NCBI RefSeq assembly: GCF_051020955.1
Contig: NW_027476332.1
Location: 186,001-250,000, forward strand
DNA: 64,000 bases
Source of the DNA: Megalopta genalis
Lineage: Eukaryota; Arthropoda; Insecta; Hymenoptera; Halictidae
Direction of reading: 5' to 3'
Shown here: positions 37,473 through 49,755 of the stretch, piece by piece
Layout: each line of letters starts with the position of its first letter
How positions within the stretch are numbered: the stretch's first letter is position 1
Translations under genes and position numbers: made by a program
The notes under the pieces: model-generated
Databases searched by the model: none
What the model was told of the DNA's origin: nothing
Seen by the model: only the letters and a program-made list of their open reading frames with translations

Positions 37473-37772
37473 CATTTGAAGCTATATCATTTATATCGCA
37501 AGTATTTGAAGCTAAATCATTTGCGTTGCATGGATTTGAAGCTCATCCTTCTACTTCGCATTGATTTGAAGCTAAATCAAGTTTATCGCATGGATTTTGA
37601 GGCTAACTCGTTTGATCTTCTGCATTTGAAGCTATATCACTTATATCCCAAGTATTTGAAGCTAAATTATTTGTTAAGCATGGATTTGAAGGTAAACCTT
37701 CTACATCGCATTGATTTGAAGCTAAATCATGAGTTTCGCATGGATTAGAAGCCAACACGTTTGTTTCGCCTG
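37473..37772. repeat. Reference 300-bp higher-order repeat unit (ten monomers)
   Basis: From CATTTGAAGC at 37,473 to the next identical position at 37,773 is exactly 300 bases. Monomer tails in order are: TATCATTTATATCGCAAG; AATCATTTGCGTTGCATG; CATCCTTCTACTTCGCATT; AATCAAGTTTATCGCATG; the GATTTTG monomer with GTTTGATCTTCTG (+1 and -1 bases, net zero); TATCACTTATATCCCAAG; AATTATTTGTTAAGCATG; AACCTTCTACATCGCATT preceded by GAAGGT; AATCATGAGTTTCGCATG; and the GATTAGAAG D-type. The two halves are diverged pentamers. Confidence 0.9.
37712..37729. repeat. Example of 6-bp-arm dyad TGATTTGAAGCTAAATCA
   Basis: Arms TGATTT and AAATCA are exact reverse complements separated by GAAGCT. The dyad forms where a B-type tail (ending GCATT) precedes a C-type monomer, so roughly once per pentamer across all regions. 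It could form a small cruciform or be a binding site for a dimeric protein. It could equally be chance in a low-complexity monomer. Confidence 0.7.
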
Positions 37773-37937
37773 CATTTGAAGCTATATCATTTATATCGCA
37801 AGTATTTGAAGCTAAATCATTTGTGTTGCATGGATTTGAAGCTGATCCTTCTACTTCGCATTGATTTCAAGCTAAATCAAGTTTATCGCATGGATTTTGA
37901 GGCTAACTCGTTTGATCGTCTGCATTTGAAGCTATAT

Positions 37938-37954
37938 CACTTATATCCCAAGTG
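37938..37954. repeat. Example of dyad CACTT-7-AAGTG in HOR E-monomer
   Basis: CACTTATATCCCAAGTG has 5-bp complementary arms around a 7-base spacer. It is present where the E-monomer tail TATCACTTATATCCCAAG is followed by a monomer starting TG rather than TA, which is common in HOR units and rare in region II. Function is unknown. Confidence 0.65.
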
Positions 37955-38671
37955 TTTGAAGCTAAATTATTTGTTAAGCATGGATTTGAAGGTAAAACTC
38001 TACATCGCATTGATTTTAAGCTAAATCATGAGTTTCGCATGGATTAGAAGCTAACTCGTTTGTTTCGCCTACATTTGAAGCTATATCATTAACATCGCAA
38101 GTATTTGAAGCTAAATCATTTGTGTTACATGGATTTGAAGCTCATCCTTCTACTTCGCATTGATTTGAAGCTAAATCAAGTTTATCGCATGGATTTTGAA
38201 GCTAACTCGTTTGATCGTCTGCATTTGAAGCTATATCACTTATATCCCAAGTTTCTGAAGCTAAATTATTTGTTAAGCATGGATTTGAAGGTAAACCTTC
38301 TACATCGCATTGATTTGAAGCTAAATCATGAGTTTCGCATGGATTAGAAGCTGACTCGTTTGTTTCGCCTACATTTGAAGCTATATCATTTATATCGCAA
38401 GTATTTGAAGCTAAATCATTTGTGTTACATGGATTTGAAGCTCATCCTTCTACTTCGCATTGATTTGAAGCTAAATCAAGTTTATCGCATGGATTTTGAA
38501 GCTAACTCGTTTGATCGTCTGCATTTGAAGCTATATCACGTATATCCCAAGTGTTTGAAGCTAAATCATTTGTTGTGCATGGATTTGAAGGTAAACCTTC
38601 TACATCGCATTGATTTGAAGCTAAATCATGAGTTTCGCATGGATTAAAAGATAACTCGTTTGTTAGGCCTG

Positions 38672-41600
38672 CATTTGAAGCTATATCATTTATATCGCAA
38701 GTATTTGAAGCTAAATCATTTGTGTTGCATGGATTTTAAGCTAATCCTTCTACTTCGCATTGATTTGAAGCTAAATCAAGTTTATCGCATGGATTTTGAA
38801 GCTAACTCGTTTGATCGTCTGCATTTGAAGCTATATCACTTATATCCCAAGTGTTTGAAGCTAAATTATTTGTTAAGCATGAATTTGAAGGTAAACCTTC
38901 TACATCACATTGATTTGAAGCTAAATCATGAGTTTCGCATGGATTAGAAGCTAACTCGTTTGTTTCGCCTGCATTTGAAGCTATATCACTTATATCCCAA
39001 GTGTCTGAAGCTAAATCATTTGTCGTGCATGGATTTGAAGGTAAACCTTCTACATCGCATTGATTTGAAGCTAAATCATGAGTTTCGCATGGATTACAAG
39101 CTAACTCGATTGTTTTGCCTGCATTTGAAGCTATATCATTTATATCGCAAGGACTTGAAGCTAAATCATTTGTGTTGCATGGATTTGAAGCTAATCCTTC
39201 TACTTCGCATTGATTTGAAGCTAAATCAGGTTTATCGCATGGATTTTGAAGCTAACTCGTTTGATCGTCTGCATTTGAAGCTATATCACTTATATCCCAA
39301 GTGTTTGAAGCTAAATCATTTGTTGCGCATGGATTTGAAGGTGAACCTTCTATATCGCATTGATTTGAATCTAAATCATGAATTTCGCATGGATTAGAAG
39401 CTAACTCGTTTGTTTCGCCTGCATTTGAAGCTATATCATTTATATCGCAAGTATTTGAAGCTAAATCATTTGTGTTGCATGGATTTTAAGCTAATCCTTC
39501 TACTTCGCATTGATTTGAAGCTAAATGAAGTTTATCGCATGGATTTTGAAGCTAATTCGTTTGATCGTCTGCATTTGAAGCTATATCACTTATATCCCAA
39601 GTGTTTGAAGCTAAATTATTTGTTAAGCATGAATTTGAAGGTGAACCTTCTACATCACATTGATTTGAAGCTAAATCATGAGTTTCGCATGGATTAGAAG
39701 CTAACTCGTTAGTTTCGCCTGCATTTGAAGCTATATCACTTATATCGCAAGTATCTGATGCTAAATCATTTGTTTCGCATGGATTTGATGCTAAACCTTC
39801 TACATCTCATTGATTTTCAGCTACATCAAGTGCATGGCATGGATTTGAAGATAACTCGTTTGTTTCTTCTGCATTTGAAGCTATATCACTTATATCGCAA
39901 GTGTCTGAAGCTAAATCACTTGTTTCGCGTGGACTTGAAGCTAACTCGTTTGATCGTCTGCATTTGAAGCTATATCACTTATATCCCAAGTGTTTGAAGC
40001 TAAATCATTTGTTGCGCATGGATTTGAAGGTGAACCTTCTACATCGCATTGATTTGAAGCTAAATCATGAGTTTCGCATGGATTAGAAGCTAACTCGTTT
40101 GTTTCGCCTGCATTTGAAGCTATATCATTTATATCGCAAGGACTTGAAGCTAAATCATTTGTGTTGCATGGATTTGAAGCTAATCCTTCTACTTCGCATT
40201 GATTTGAAGCTAAATCAGGTTTATCGCATGGATTTTGAAGCTAACCCGTTTGATCGTCTGCATTTGAAGCTATATCACTTATATCCCAAGTGTTTGAAGC
40301 TAAATCATTTGTTGCGCATGGATTTGAAGGTGAACCTTCTACATCGCATTGATTTGAAGCTAAATCATGAGTTTCGCATCGATTAGAAGCTAACTCGTTT
40401 GTTTCTCCTGCATTTGAAGCTATATCACTTATATCGCAAGTATCTGATGCTAAATCATTTGTTTCGCATGGATTTGAAGCTAAACCTTCTACATCGCATT
40501 GATTTTCAGCTAAATCAAGTGCTTGGCATGGATTTGAAGATAACTCGTTTGTTTCTTCTGCATTTGAAGCTATATCACTTATATCGCAAGTGTCTGAAGC
40601 TAAATCACTTGTTTCGCGTGGACTTGAAGCTAAATCGTTTGATCGTCTGCATTTCAAGGTATATCACTTATATCTCAAGTGTCTGAAGCTAAATCACTTG
40701 TGTTGCATGGATTTGAAGCTAATCCTTCTACTTCGCATTGATTTGATGCTAAATCAAGTTTATCGCATGGATTTTGAAGCTAACTCGTTTGATCGTCTGC
40801 ATTTGAAGCTATATCATTTATATCCCAAGTGTTTGAAGCTAAATTATTTGTTAATCATGGATTTGAAGGTAAACCTTCTACATCGCATTTATTTGAAGCT
40901 AAATCATGAGTTTCGCATGGATTAGAAGCTAACTCGTTTGTTTCGCCTGCATTTGAAGCTATATCATTTATATCGCAAGTATTTGAAGCTAAATCATTTG
41001 TGTTGCATGGATTTGAAGCTCATCCTTCTACTTCGCATTGATTTGAAGCTAAATCAAGTTTATCGCATGGATTTTGAGGCTAACTCGTTTGATCTTCTGC
41101 ATTTGAAGCTATATCACTTATATCCCAAGTATTTGAAGCTAAATTATTTGTTAAGCATGGATTTGAAGGTAAACCTTCTACATCGCATTGATTTGAAGCT
41201 AAATCATGAGTTTCGCATGGATTAGAAGCCAACACGTTTGTTTCGCCTGCATTTGAAGCTATATCATTTATATCGCAAGTATTTGAAGCTAAATCATTTG
41301 TGTTGCATGGATTTGAAGCTGATCCTTCTACTTCGCATTGATTTCAAGCTAAATCAAGTTTATCGCATGGATTTTGAGGCTAACTCGTTTGATCGTCTGC
41401 ATTTGAAGCTATATCACTTATATCCCAAGTGTTTGAAGCTAAATTATTTGTTAAGCATGGATTTGAAGGTAAAACTCTACATCGCATTGATTTTAAGCTA
41501 AATCATGAGTTTCGCATGGATTAGAAGCTAACTCGTTTGTTTCGCCTACATTTGAAGCTATATCATTAACATCGCAAGTATTTGAAGCTAAATCATTTGT

Positions 41601-42150
41601 GTTACATGGATTTGAAGCTCATCCTTCTACTTCGCATTGATTTGAAGCTAAATCAAGTTTATCGCATGGATTTTGAAGCTAACTCGTTTGATCGTCTGCA
41701 TTTGAAGCTATATCACTTATATCCCAAGTTTCTGAAGCTAAATTATTTGTTAAGCATGGATTTGAAGGTAAACCTTCTACATCGCATTGATTTGAAGCTA
41801 AATCATGAGTTTCGCATGGATTAGAAGCTGACTCGTTTGTTTCGCCTACATTTGAAGCTATATCATTTATATCGCAAGTATTTGAAGCTAAATCATTTGT
41901 GTTACATGGATTTGAAGCTCATCCTTCTACTTCGCATTGATTTGAAGCTAAATCAAGTTTATCGCATGGATTTTGAAGCTAACTCGTTTGATCGTCTGCA
42001 TTTGAAGCTATATCACGTATATCCCAAGTGTTTGAAGCTAAATCATTTGTTGTGCATGGATTTGAAGGTAAACCTTCTACATCGCATTGATTTGAAGCTA
42101 AATCATGAGTTTCGCATGGATTAAAAGATAACTCGTTTGTTAGGCCTGCA
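38672..42150. repeat. 3,477-bp tandem duplication, copy 2
   Basis: This is a near-identical second copy of 35,195-38,671. One visible difference is ATTTGTGTTGCATGG near 41,000 against ATTTGCGTTGCATGG near 37,520. It ends close to a shortened monomer (CATTTGTTGCATGG, two bases missing, near 42,198). Confidence 0.9.
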
Positions 42151-43004
42151 TTTGAAGCTATATCATTTATATCGCAAGTATTTGAAGCTAAATCATTTGT
42201 TGCATGGATTTGAAGCTAATCCTTCTACTTCGCATTGATTTGATGCTAAATCAAGTTTATCGCATGGATTTTGAAGCTAACTCGTTTGATCGTCTGCATT
42301 TGAAGCTATATCACTTATATCCCAAGTGTTTGAAGCTAAATTATTTGTTAAGCATGGATTAGAAGGTAAACCTTCTACATCGCATTTATTTGAAGCTAAA
42401 TCATGAGTTTCGCATGGATTAGAAGCTAACTCGTTTGTTTCGCCTACATTTGAAGCTATATCATTTATATCGCAAGTATTTGAAGCTAAATTATTTGTGT
42501 TGCATGGATTTGAAGCTCATCCTTCTACTTCGCATTGATTTGAAGCTAAATCAAGTTTATCGCATGGATTTTGAGGCTAACTCGTTTGATCTTCTGCATT
42601 TGAAGTTATATCACTTATATCCCAAGTATTTGAAGCTAAATTATTTGTTAAGCATGGATTTGAAGGTAAACCTTCTACATCGCATTGATTTGAAGCTAAA
42701 TCATGAGTTTCGCATGGATTAGAAGCTAACTCGGTTGTTTCGCCTACATTTGAAGCTATATCATTTATATCGCAAGTATTTGAAGCTAAATCATTTATGT
42801 TACATGGATTTGAAGCTCATCCTTCTACTTCGCATTGATTTGAAGCTAAATCAAGTTTATCGCATGGATTTTGAAGCTAACTCGTTTGATCGTCTGCATT
42901 TGAAGCTATATCACTTATATCCCAAGTATTCGAAGCTAAATTATTTGTTAAGCATGGATTTGAAGGTAAACCTTCTACATCGCATTGAATTGAAGCTAAA
43001 TCAT
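41563..43004. repeat. About 1.44-kb block repeated at offset 1,798-1,800, copy 1
   Basis: It matches 43,361-44,804. The offset changes from 1,798 to 1,800 across the two-base deletion near 42,198, which the second copy lacks (CATTTGTGTTGCATGG near 43,995). The second copy therefore keeps the undeleted form. Confidence 0.8.
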
Positions 43005-43360
43005 GAGTTTCGCATGGAATAGAAGCTAACACGTTTGTTTCGCCTGCATTTGAAGCTATATCATTTATATCGCAAGTATTTGAAGCTAAATCATTTGTGT
43101 TGCATGGATTTTAAGCTAATCCTTCTACTTCGCATTGATTTGAAGCTAAATCAAGTTTATCGCATGGATTTTGAGGCTAACTCGTTTGATCGTCTGCATT
43201 TGAAGCTATATCACTTATATCCCAAGTGTTTGAAGCTAAATTATTTGTTAAGCATGAATTTGAAGGTAAACCTTCTACATCACATTGATTTGAAGCTAAA
43301 TCATGAGTTTCGCATGGATTAGAAGTTAACTCGTTTGATTCGCCTGCATTTGAAGCTATA

Positions 43361-44804
43361 TCATTAACATCGCAAGTATTTGAAGCTAAATCATTTGTGT
43401 TACATGGATTTGAAGCTCATCCTTCTACTTCGCATTGATTTGAAGCTAAATCAAGTTTATCGCATGGATTTTGAAGCTAACTCGTTTGATCGTCTGCATT
43501 TGAAGCTATATCACTTATATCCCAAGTTTCTGAAGCTAAATTAATTGTTAAGCATGGATTTGAAGGTAAACCTTCTACATCGCATTGATTTGAAGCTAAA
43601 TCATGAGTTTCGCATGGATTAGAAGCTGACTCGTTTGTTTCGCCTACATTTGAAGCTATATCATTTATATCGCAAGTATTTGAAGCTAAATCATTTGTGT
43701 TACATGGATTTGAAGCTCATCCTTCTACTTCGCATTGATTTGAAGCTAAATCAAGTTTATCGCATGGATTTTGAAGCTAACTCGTTTTATCGTCTGCATT
43801 TGAAGCTATATCACGTATATCCCAAGTGTTTGAAGCTAAATCATTTGTTGTGCATGGATTTGAAGGTAAACCTTCTACATCGCATTGATTTGAAGCTAAA
43901 TCATGAGTTTCGCATGGATTAAAAGATAACTCGTTTGTTAGGCCTGCATTTGAAGCTATATCATTTATATCGCAAGTATTTGAAGCTAAATCATTTGTGT
44001 TGCATGGATTTGAAGCTAATCCTTCTACTTCGCATTGATTTGATGCTAAATCAAGTTTATCGCATGGATTTTGAAGCTAACTCGTTTGATCGTCTGCATT
44101 TGAAGCTATATCACTTATATCCCAAGTGTTTGAAGCTAAATTATTTGTTAAGCATGGATTTGAAGGTAAACCTTCTACATCGCATTTATTTGAAGCTAAA
44201 TCATGAGTTTCGCATGGATTAGAAGCTAACTCGTTTGTTTCGCCTACATTTGAAGCTATGTCATTTATATCGCAAGTATTTGAAGCTAAATTATTTGTGT
44301 TGCATGGATTTGAAGCTCATCCTTCTACTTCGCATTGATTTGAAGCTAAATCAAATTTATCGCATGGATTTTGAGGCTAACTCGTTTGATCTTCTGCATT
44401 TGAAGCTATATCACTTATATCCCAAGTATTTGAAGCTAAATTATTTGTTAAGCATGGATTTGAAGGTAAACCTTCTACATCGCATTGATTTGAAGCTAAA
44501 TCATGAGTTTCGCATGGATTAGAAGCTAACTCGGTTGTTTCGCCTACATTTGAAGCTATATCATTTATATCGCAAGTATTTGAAGCTAAATCATTTATGT
44601 TACATGGATTTGAAGCTCATCCTTCTACTTCGCATTGATTTGAAGCTAAATCAAGTTTATCGCATGGATTTTGAAGCTAACTCGTTTGATCGTCTGCATT
44701 TGAAGCTATATCACTTATATCCCAAGTGTTCGAAGCTAAATTATTTGTTAAGCATGGGTTTGAAGGTAAACCTTCTACATCGCATTGATTTGAAGCTAAA
44801 TCAA
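43361..44804. repeat. About 1.44-kb block repeated at offset 1,798-1,800, copy 2
   Basis: It contains TTAACATCGCAAG, GTTACATGG, TCACGTATATCCC, TTAAAAGATAACTCG and GTTAGGCCTGC in the same order as copy 1. It departs near 44,804, where AAATCAAGTTTATCG replaces AAATCATGAG. Confidence 0.8.
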
Positions 44805-46074
44805 GTTTATCGCATGGATTTTGAAGCTAACTCGTTTGATCGTATGCATTTGAAGCTTTATCACTTATATCCCAAGTGTTTGAAGCTAAATCATTTGTTG
44901 CGCATGGATTTGAAGGTAAAACTTCTACATCGCATTGATTTGAAGCTAAATCATGAGTTTCGCATGGATTAGAAGCTAACTCGTTTGTTTCGCCTGCATT
45001 TGAAGCTATATCATTTATATCGCAAGGACTTGAAGCTAAATCATTTGTGTTGCATGGATTTGAAGCTAATCCTTCTACTTCGCATTGATTTGAAGCTAAA
45101 TCAGGTTTATCGCATGGATTTTGAAGCTAACTCGTTTGATCGTCTGCATTTGAAGCTATATCACTTATGTCCCAAGTGTTTGAAGCTAAATCATTTGTTG
45201 CGCATGGATTTGAAGGTGAACCTTCTACATCGCATTGATTTGAATCTAAATCATGAGTTTCGCATGGATTAGAAGCTAACTCGTTTGTTTCGCCTGCATT
45301 TGAAGCTATATCATTTATATCGCAAGTATTTGAAGCTAAATCATTTGTGTTGCATGGATTTTAAGCTAATCCTTCTACTTCGCATTGATTTGAAGCTAAA
45401 TCAAGTTTATCGCATGGATTTTGAAGCTAACTCGTTTGATCGTCTGCATTTGAAGCTAAATCACTTATATCCCAAGTGTTTGAAGCTAAATTATTTGTTA
45501 AGCATGAATTTGAAGGTAAACCTTCTGCATCACATTGATTTGAAGCTAAATCATGAGTTTCGCATGGATTAGAAGCTAACTCGTTTGATTCGCCAGCATT
45601 TGAAGCTATATCACTTATATCGCAAGTATCTGATGCTAAATCATTTGTTTCGCATGGATTTGATGCTAAACCTTCTACATCTCATTGACTTTCAGCTAAA
45701 TCAAGTGCATGGCATGGATTTGAAGATAACTCGTTTGTTTCTTCTGCATTTGAAGCTATATCACTTATATCGCAAGTGTCTGAAGCTAAATCACTTGTTT
45801 CGCGTGGACTTGAAGCTAACTCGTTTGATCGTCTGCATTTGAAGCTATATCACTTATATCCCAAGTGTTTGAAGCTAAATCATTTGTTGCGCATGGATTT
45901 GAAGGTGAACCTTCTACATCGCATTGATTTGAAGCTAAATCATGAGTTTCACATCGATTAGAAGCTAACTCGTTTGCTTCGCCTGCATTTGAAGCTATAT
46001 CATTTATATCGCAAGTATTTGAAGCTAAATCATTTGTGTTGCATGGATTTTAAGCTAATCCTTCTACTTCGCAT

Positions 46075-49000
46075 TGATTTGAAGCTAAATCAAGTTTATC
46101 GCATGGATTTTGAAGCTAACTCGTTTGATCGTCTGCATTTGAAGCTATATCACTTATATCCCAAGTGTTTGAAGCTAAATTATTTGTTCAGCATGGATTT
46201 GAAGGTAAAGCTTCTACATATTGATTTGAAGCTAAATCATGAGTTTCGCATGGATTAGAAGCTAACTCGTTTGTTTCGCCTGCATTTGGAGCTACATCAT
46301 TTATATCGCAAGTACTTCAAGCTAAATCATTTGTGTTGCATGGATTTGAAGCTAATCCTTCTACTTCGCATTGATTTCAAGCTAAATCAAGTTTATCGCA
46401 TGGATTTTGAGGCTAACTCGTTTGATCGTCTGCATTTGAAGCTATATCACTTATATCCCAAGTGTTTGAAGCTAAATTATTTGTTAAGCATGGATTTGAA
46501 GGTAAAACTCTACATCGCATTGATTTTAAGCTAAATCATGAGTTTCGCATGGATTAGAAGCTAACTCGTTTGTTTCGCCTACATTTGAAGCTATATCATT
46601 AACATCGCAAGTATTTGAAGCTAAATCATTTGTGTTACATGGATTTGAAGCTCATCCTTCTACTTCGCATTGATTTGAAGCTAAATCAAGTTTATCGCAT
46701 GGATTTTGAAGCTAACTCGTTTGATCGTCTGCATTTGAAGCTATATCACGTATATCCCAAGTGTTTGAAACTAAATCATTTGTTGTGCATGGATTTGAAG
46801 GTAAACCTTCTACATCGCATTGATTTGAAGCTAAATCATGAGTTTCGCATGGATTAAAAGATAACTCGTTTGTTAGGCCTGCATTTGAAGCTATATCATT
46901 TATATCGCAAGTATTTGAAGCTAAATCATTTATGTTACATGGATTTGAAGCTCATCCTTCTACTTCGCATTGATTTGAAGCTAAATCAAGTTTATCGCAT
47001 GGATTTTGAAGCTAACTCGTTTGATCGTCTGCATTTGAAGCTATATCACTTATATCCCAAGTATTCGAAGCTAAATTATTTGTTAAGCATGGATTTGAAG
47101 GTAAACCTTCTACATCGCATTGATTTGAAGCTAAATCATGAGTTTCGCATGGAATAGAAGCTAACACGTTTGTTTCGCCTGCATTTGAAGCTATATCATT
47201 TATATCGCAAGTATTTGAAGCTAAATTATTTGTGTTGCATGGATTTGAAGCTCATCCTTCTACTTCGCATTGATTTGAAGCTAAATCAAGTTTATCGCAT
47301 GGATTTTGAGGCTAACTCGTTTGATCGTCTGCATTTCAAGCTATATCACTTATATCCCAAGTGTTTGAAGCTAAATTATTTGTTAAGCATGGATTTGAAG
47401 GTAAACCTTCTACATCGCATTGATTTGAAGCTAAATCATGAGTTTCGCATGGATTAGAAGCTAACTCGGTTGTTTCGCCTACATTTGAAGCTATATCATT
47501 TATATCGCAAGTATTTGAAGCTAAATCATTTATGTTACATGGATTTGAAGCTCATCCTTCTACTTCGCATTGATTTGAAGCTAAATCAAGTTTATCGCAT
47601 GGATTTTGAAGCTAACTCGTTTGATCGTCTGCATTTGAAGCTATATCACTTATATCCCAAGTGTTCGAAGCTAAATTATTTGTTAAGCATGGGTTTGAAG
47701 GTAAACCTTCTACATCGCATTGATTTGGAGCTAAATCAAGTTTATCGCATGGATTTTGAAGCTAACTCGTTTGATCGTATGCATTTGAAGCTTTATCACT
47801 TATATCCCAAGTGTTTGAAGCTAAATCATTTGTTGCGCATGGATTTGAAGGTAAAACTTCTACATCGCATTGATTTGAAGCTATATCATGAGTTTCGCAT
47901 GGATTAGAAGCTAACTCGTTTGTTTCGCCTGCATTTGAAGCTATATCATTTATATCGCAAGGACTTGAAGCTAAATCATTTGTGTTGCATGGATTTGAAG
48001 CTAATCCTTCTACTTCGCATTGATTTGAAGCTAAATCAGGTTTATCGCATGGATTTTGAAGCTAACTCGTTTGATCGTCTGCATTTGAAGCTATATCACT
48101 TATATCCCAAGTGTTTGAAGCTAAATCATTTGTTGCGCATGGATTTGAAGGTGAACCTTCTACATCGCATTGATTTGAATCTAAATCATGAGTTTCGCAT
48201 GGATTAGAAGCTAACTCGTTTGTTTCGCCTGCATTTGAAGCTATATCATTTATATCGCAAGTATTTGAAGCTAAATCATTTGTGTTGCATGGATTTTAAG
48301 CTAATCCTTCTACTTCGCATTGATTTGAAGCTAAATCAAGTTTATCGCATGGATTTTGAAGCTAACTCGTTTGATCGTCTGCATTTGAAGCTATATCACT
48401 TATATCCCAAGTGTTTGAAGCTAAATTATTTGTTAAGCATGAATTTGAAGGTAAACCTTCTACATCACATTGATTTGAAGCTAAATCATGAGTTTCGCAT
48501 GGATTAGAAGCTAACTCGTTTGATTCGCCTGCATTTGAAGCTATATCACTTATATCGCAAGTATCTGATGCTAAATCATTTGTTTCGCATGGACTTGAAG
48601 CTAACTCGTTTGATCGTCTGCATTTGAAGCTATATCACTTATATCCCAAGTGTTTGAAGCTAAATCATTTGTTGCGCATGGATTTGAAGGTGAACCTTCT
48701 ACATCGCATTGATTTGAAGCTAAATCATGAGTTTCGCATCGATTAGAAGCTAACTCGTTTGCTTCGCCTGCATTTGAAGCTATATCATTTATATCGCAAG
48801 TATTTGAAGCTAAATCATTTGTGTTGCATGGATTTTAAGCTAATCCTTCTACTTCGCATTGATTTGAAGCTAAATCAAGTTTATCGCATGGATTTTGAAG
48901 CTAACTCGTTTGATCGTCTGCATTTGAAGCTATATCACTTATATCCCAAGTGTTTGAAGCTAAATTATTTGTTCAGCATGGATTTGAAGGTAAAGCTTCT

Positions 49001-49755
49001 ACATATTGATTTGAAGCTAAATCATGAGTTTCGCATGGATTAGAAGCTAACTCGTTTGTTTCGCCTGCATTTGAAGCTATATCACTTATATCGCAAGTAC
49101 TTCAAGCTAAATCATTTGTGTTGCATGGATTTGAAGCTAATCCTTCTACTTCGCATTGATTTCAAGCTAAATCAAGTTTATCGCATGGATTTTGAGGCTA
49201 ACTCGTTTGATCGTCGGCATTTGAAGCTATATCACTTATATCCCAAGTGTTTGAAGCTAAATTATTTTTTAAGCATGGATTTGAAGGTAAAACTCTACAT
49301 CGCATTGATTTTAAGCTAAATCATGAGTTTCGCATGGATTAGAAGCTAACTCGTTTGTTTCGCCTACATTTGAAGCTATATCATTAACATCGCAAGTATT
49401 TGAAGCTAAATCATTTGTGTTGCATGGATTTGAAGCTAATCCTTCTACTTCGCATTGATTTGAAGCTAAATCAAGTTTATCGCATGTAATTTGAAGCTAA
49501 GTCGTTTGATCGTCTGCATTTAAAGCTATATCACTTATATCCCAAGTGTTTGAAGCTAAATTATTTGTTAAGCATGGAGTTGAAGGAAAACCTTCTACAT
49601 CGCATTGATTTGAAGCTAAATCATGAGTTTCGCATGGATTATAAGCTAACTCGTTTGCTTCTCCTGCATTTGAAGCTATATCACTTATATCGCAAGTATC
49701 TGATGCTAAATCATTTGTTTCGCATGGATTTGAAGCTAAACCTTCTACATCGCAT
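46075..49755. repeat. 3,681-bp tandem triplication, copy 1
   Basis: Units follow each other directly at 46,075, 49,756 and 53,437. The length is 3,690 (123 monomers) minus nine bases, fully accounted for by two three-base losses (CTACATATTGATTTG, near 46,216 and 48,999), two one-base losses (AAAACTCTAC, near 46,505 and 49,290) and one D-monomer one base short (GGACTTGAAGC with GATCG, near 48,600). Rare variants such as CATTTGGAGCTACATC, GCATGTAATTTG and GTCGGCATTTG recur at the same offsets in the next copy. Confidence 0.92.

Larger units (their letters stand above)
35195..38671. repeat. 3,477-bp tandem duplication, copy 1
   Basis: Copy 2 starts directly at 38,672. The length is 3,480 (116 monomers) minus three one-base losses visible inside: two GGACTTGAAGC monomers with GATCG near 36,470 and 37,160, and AAAACTCTAC near 37,996. 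Rare variants repeat in order, including GATTTTAAGC, AAGTGCATGGC, GTTAATCATGG and GCATTTATTTGAAGC. Confidence 0.9.
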
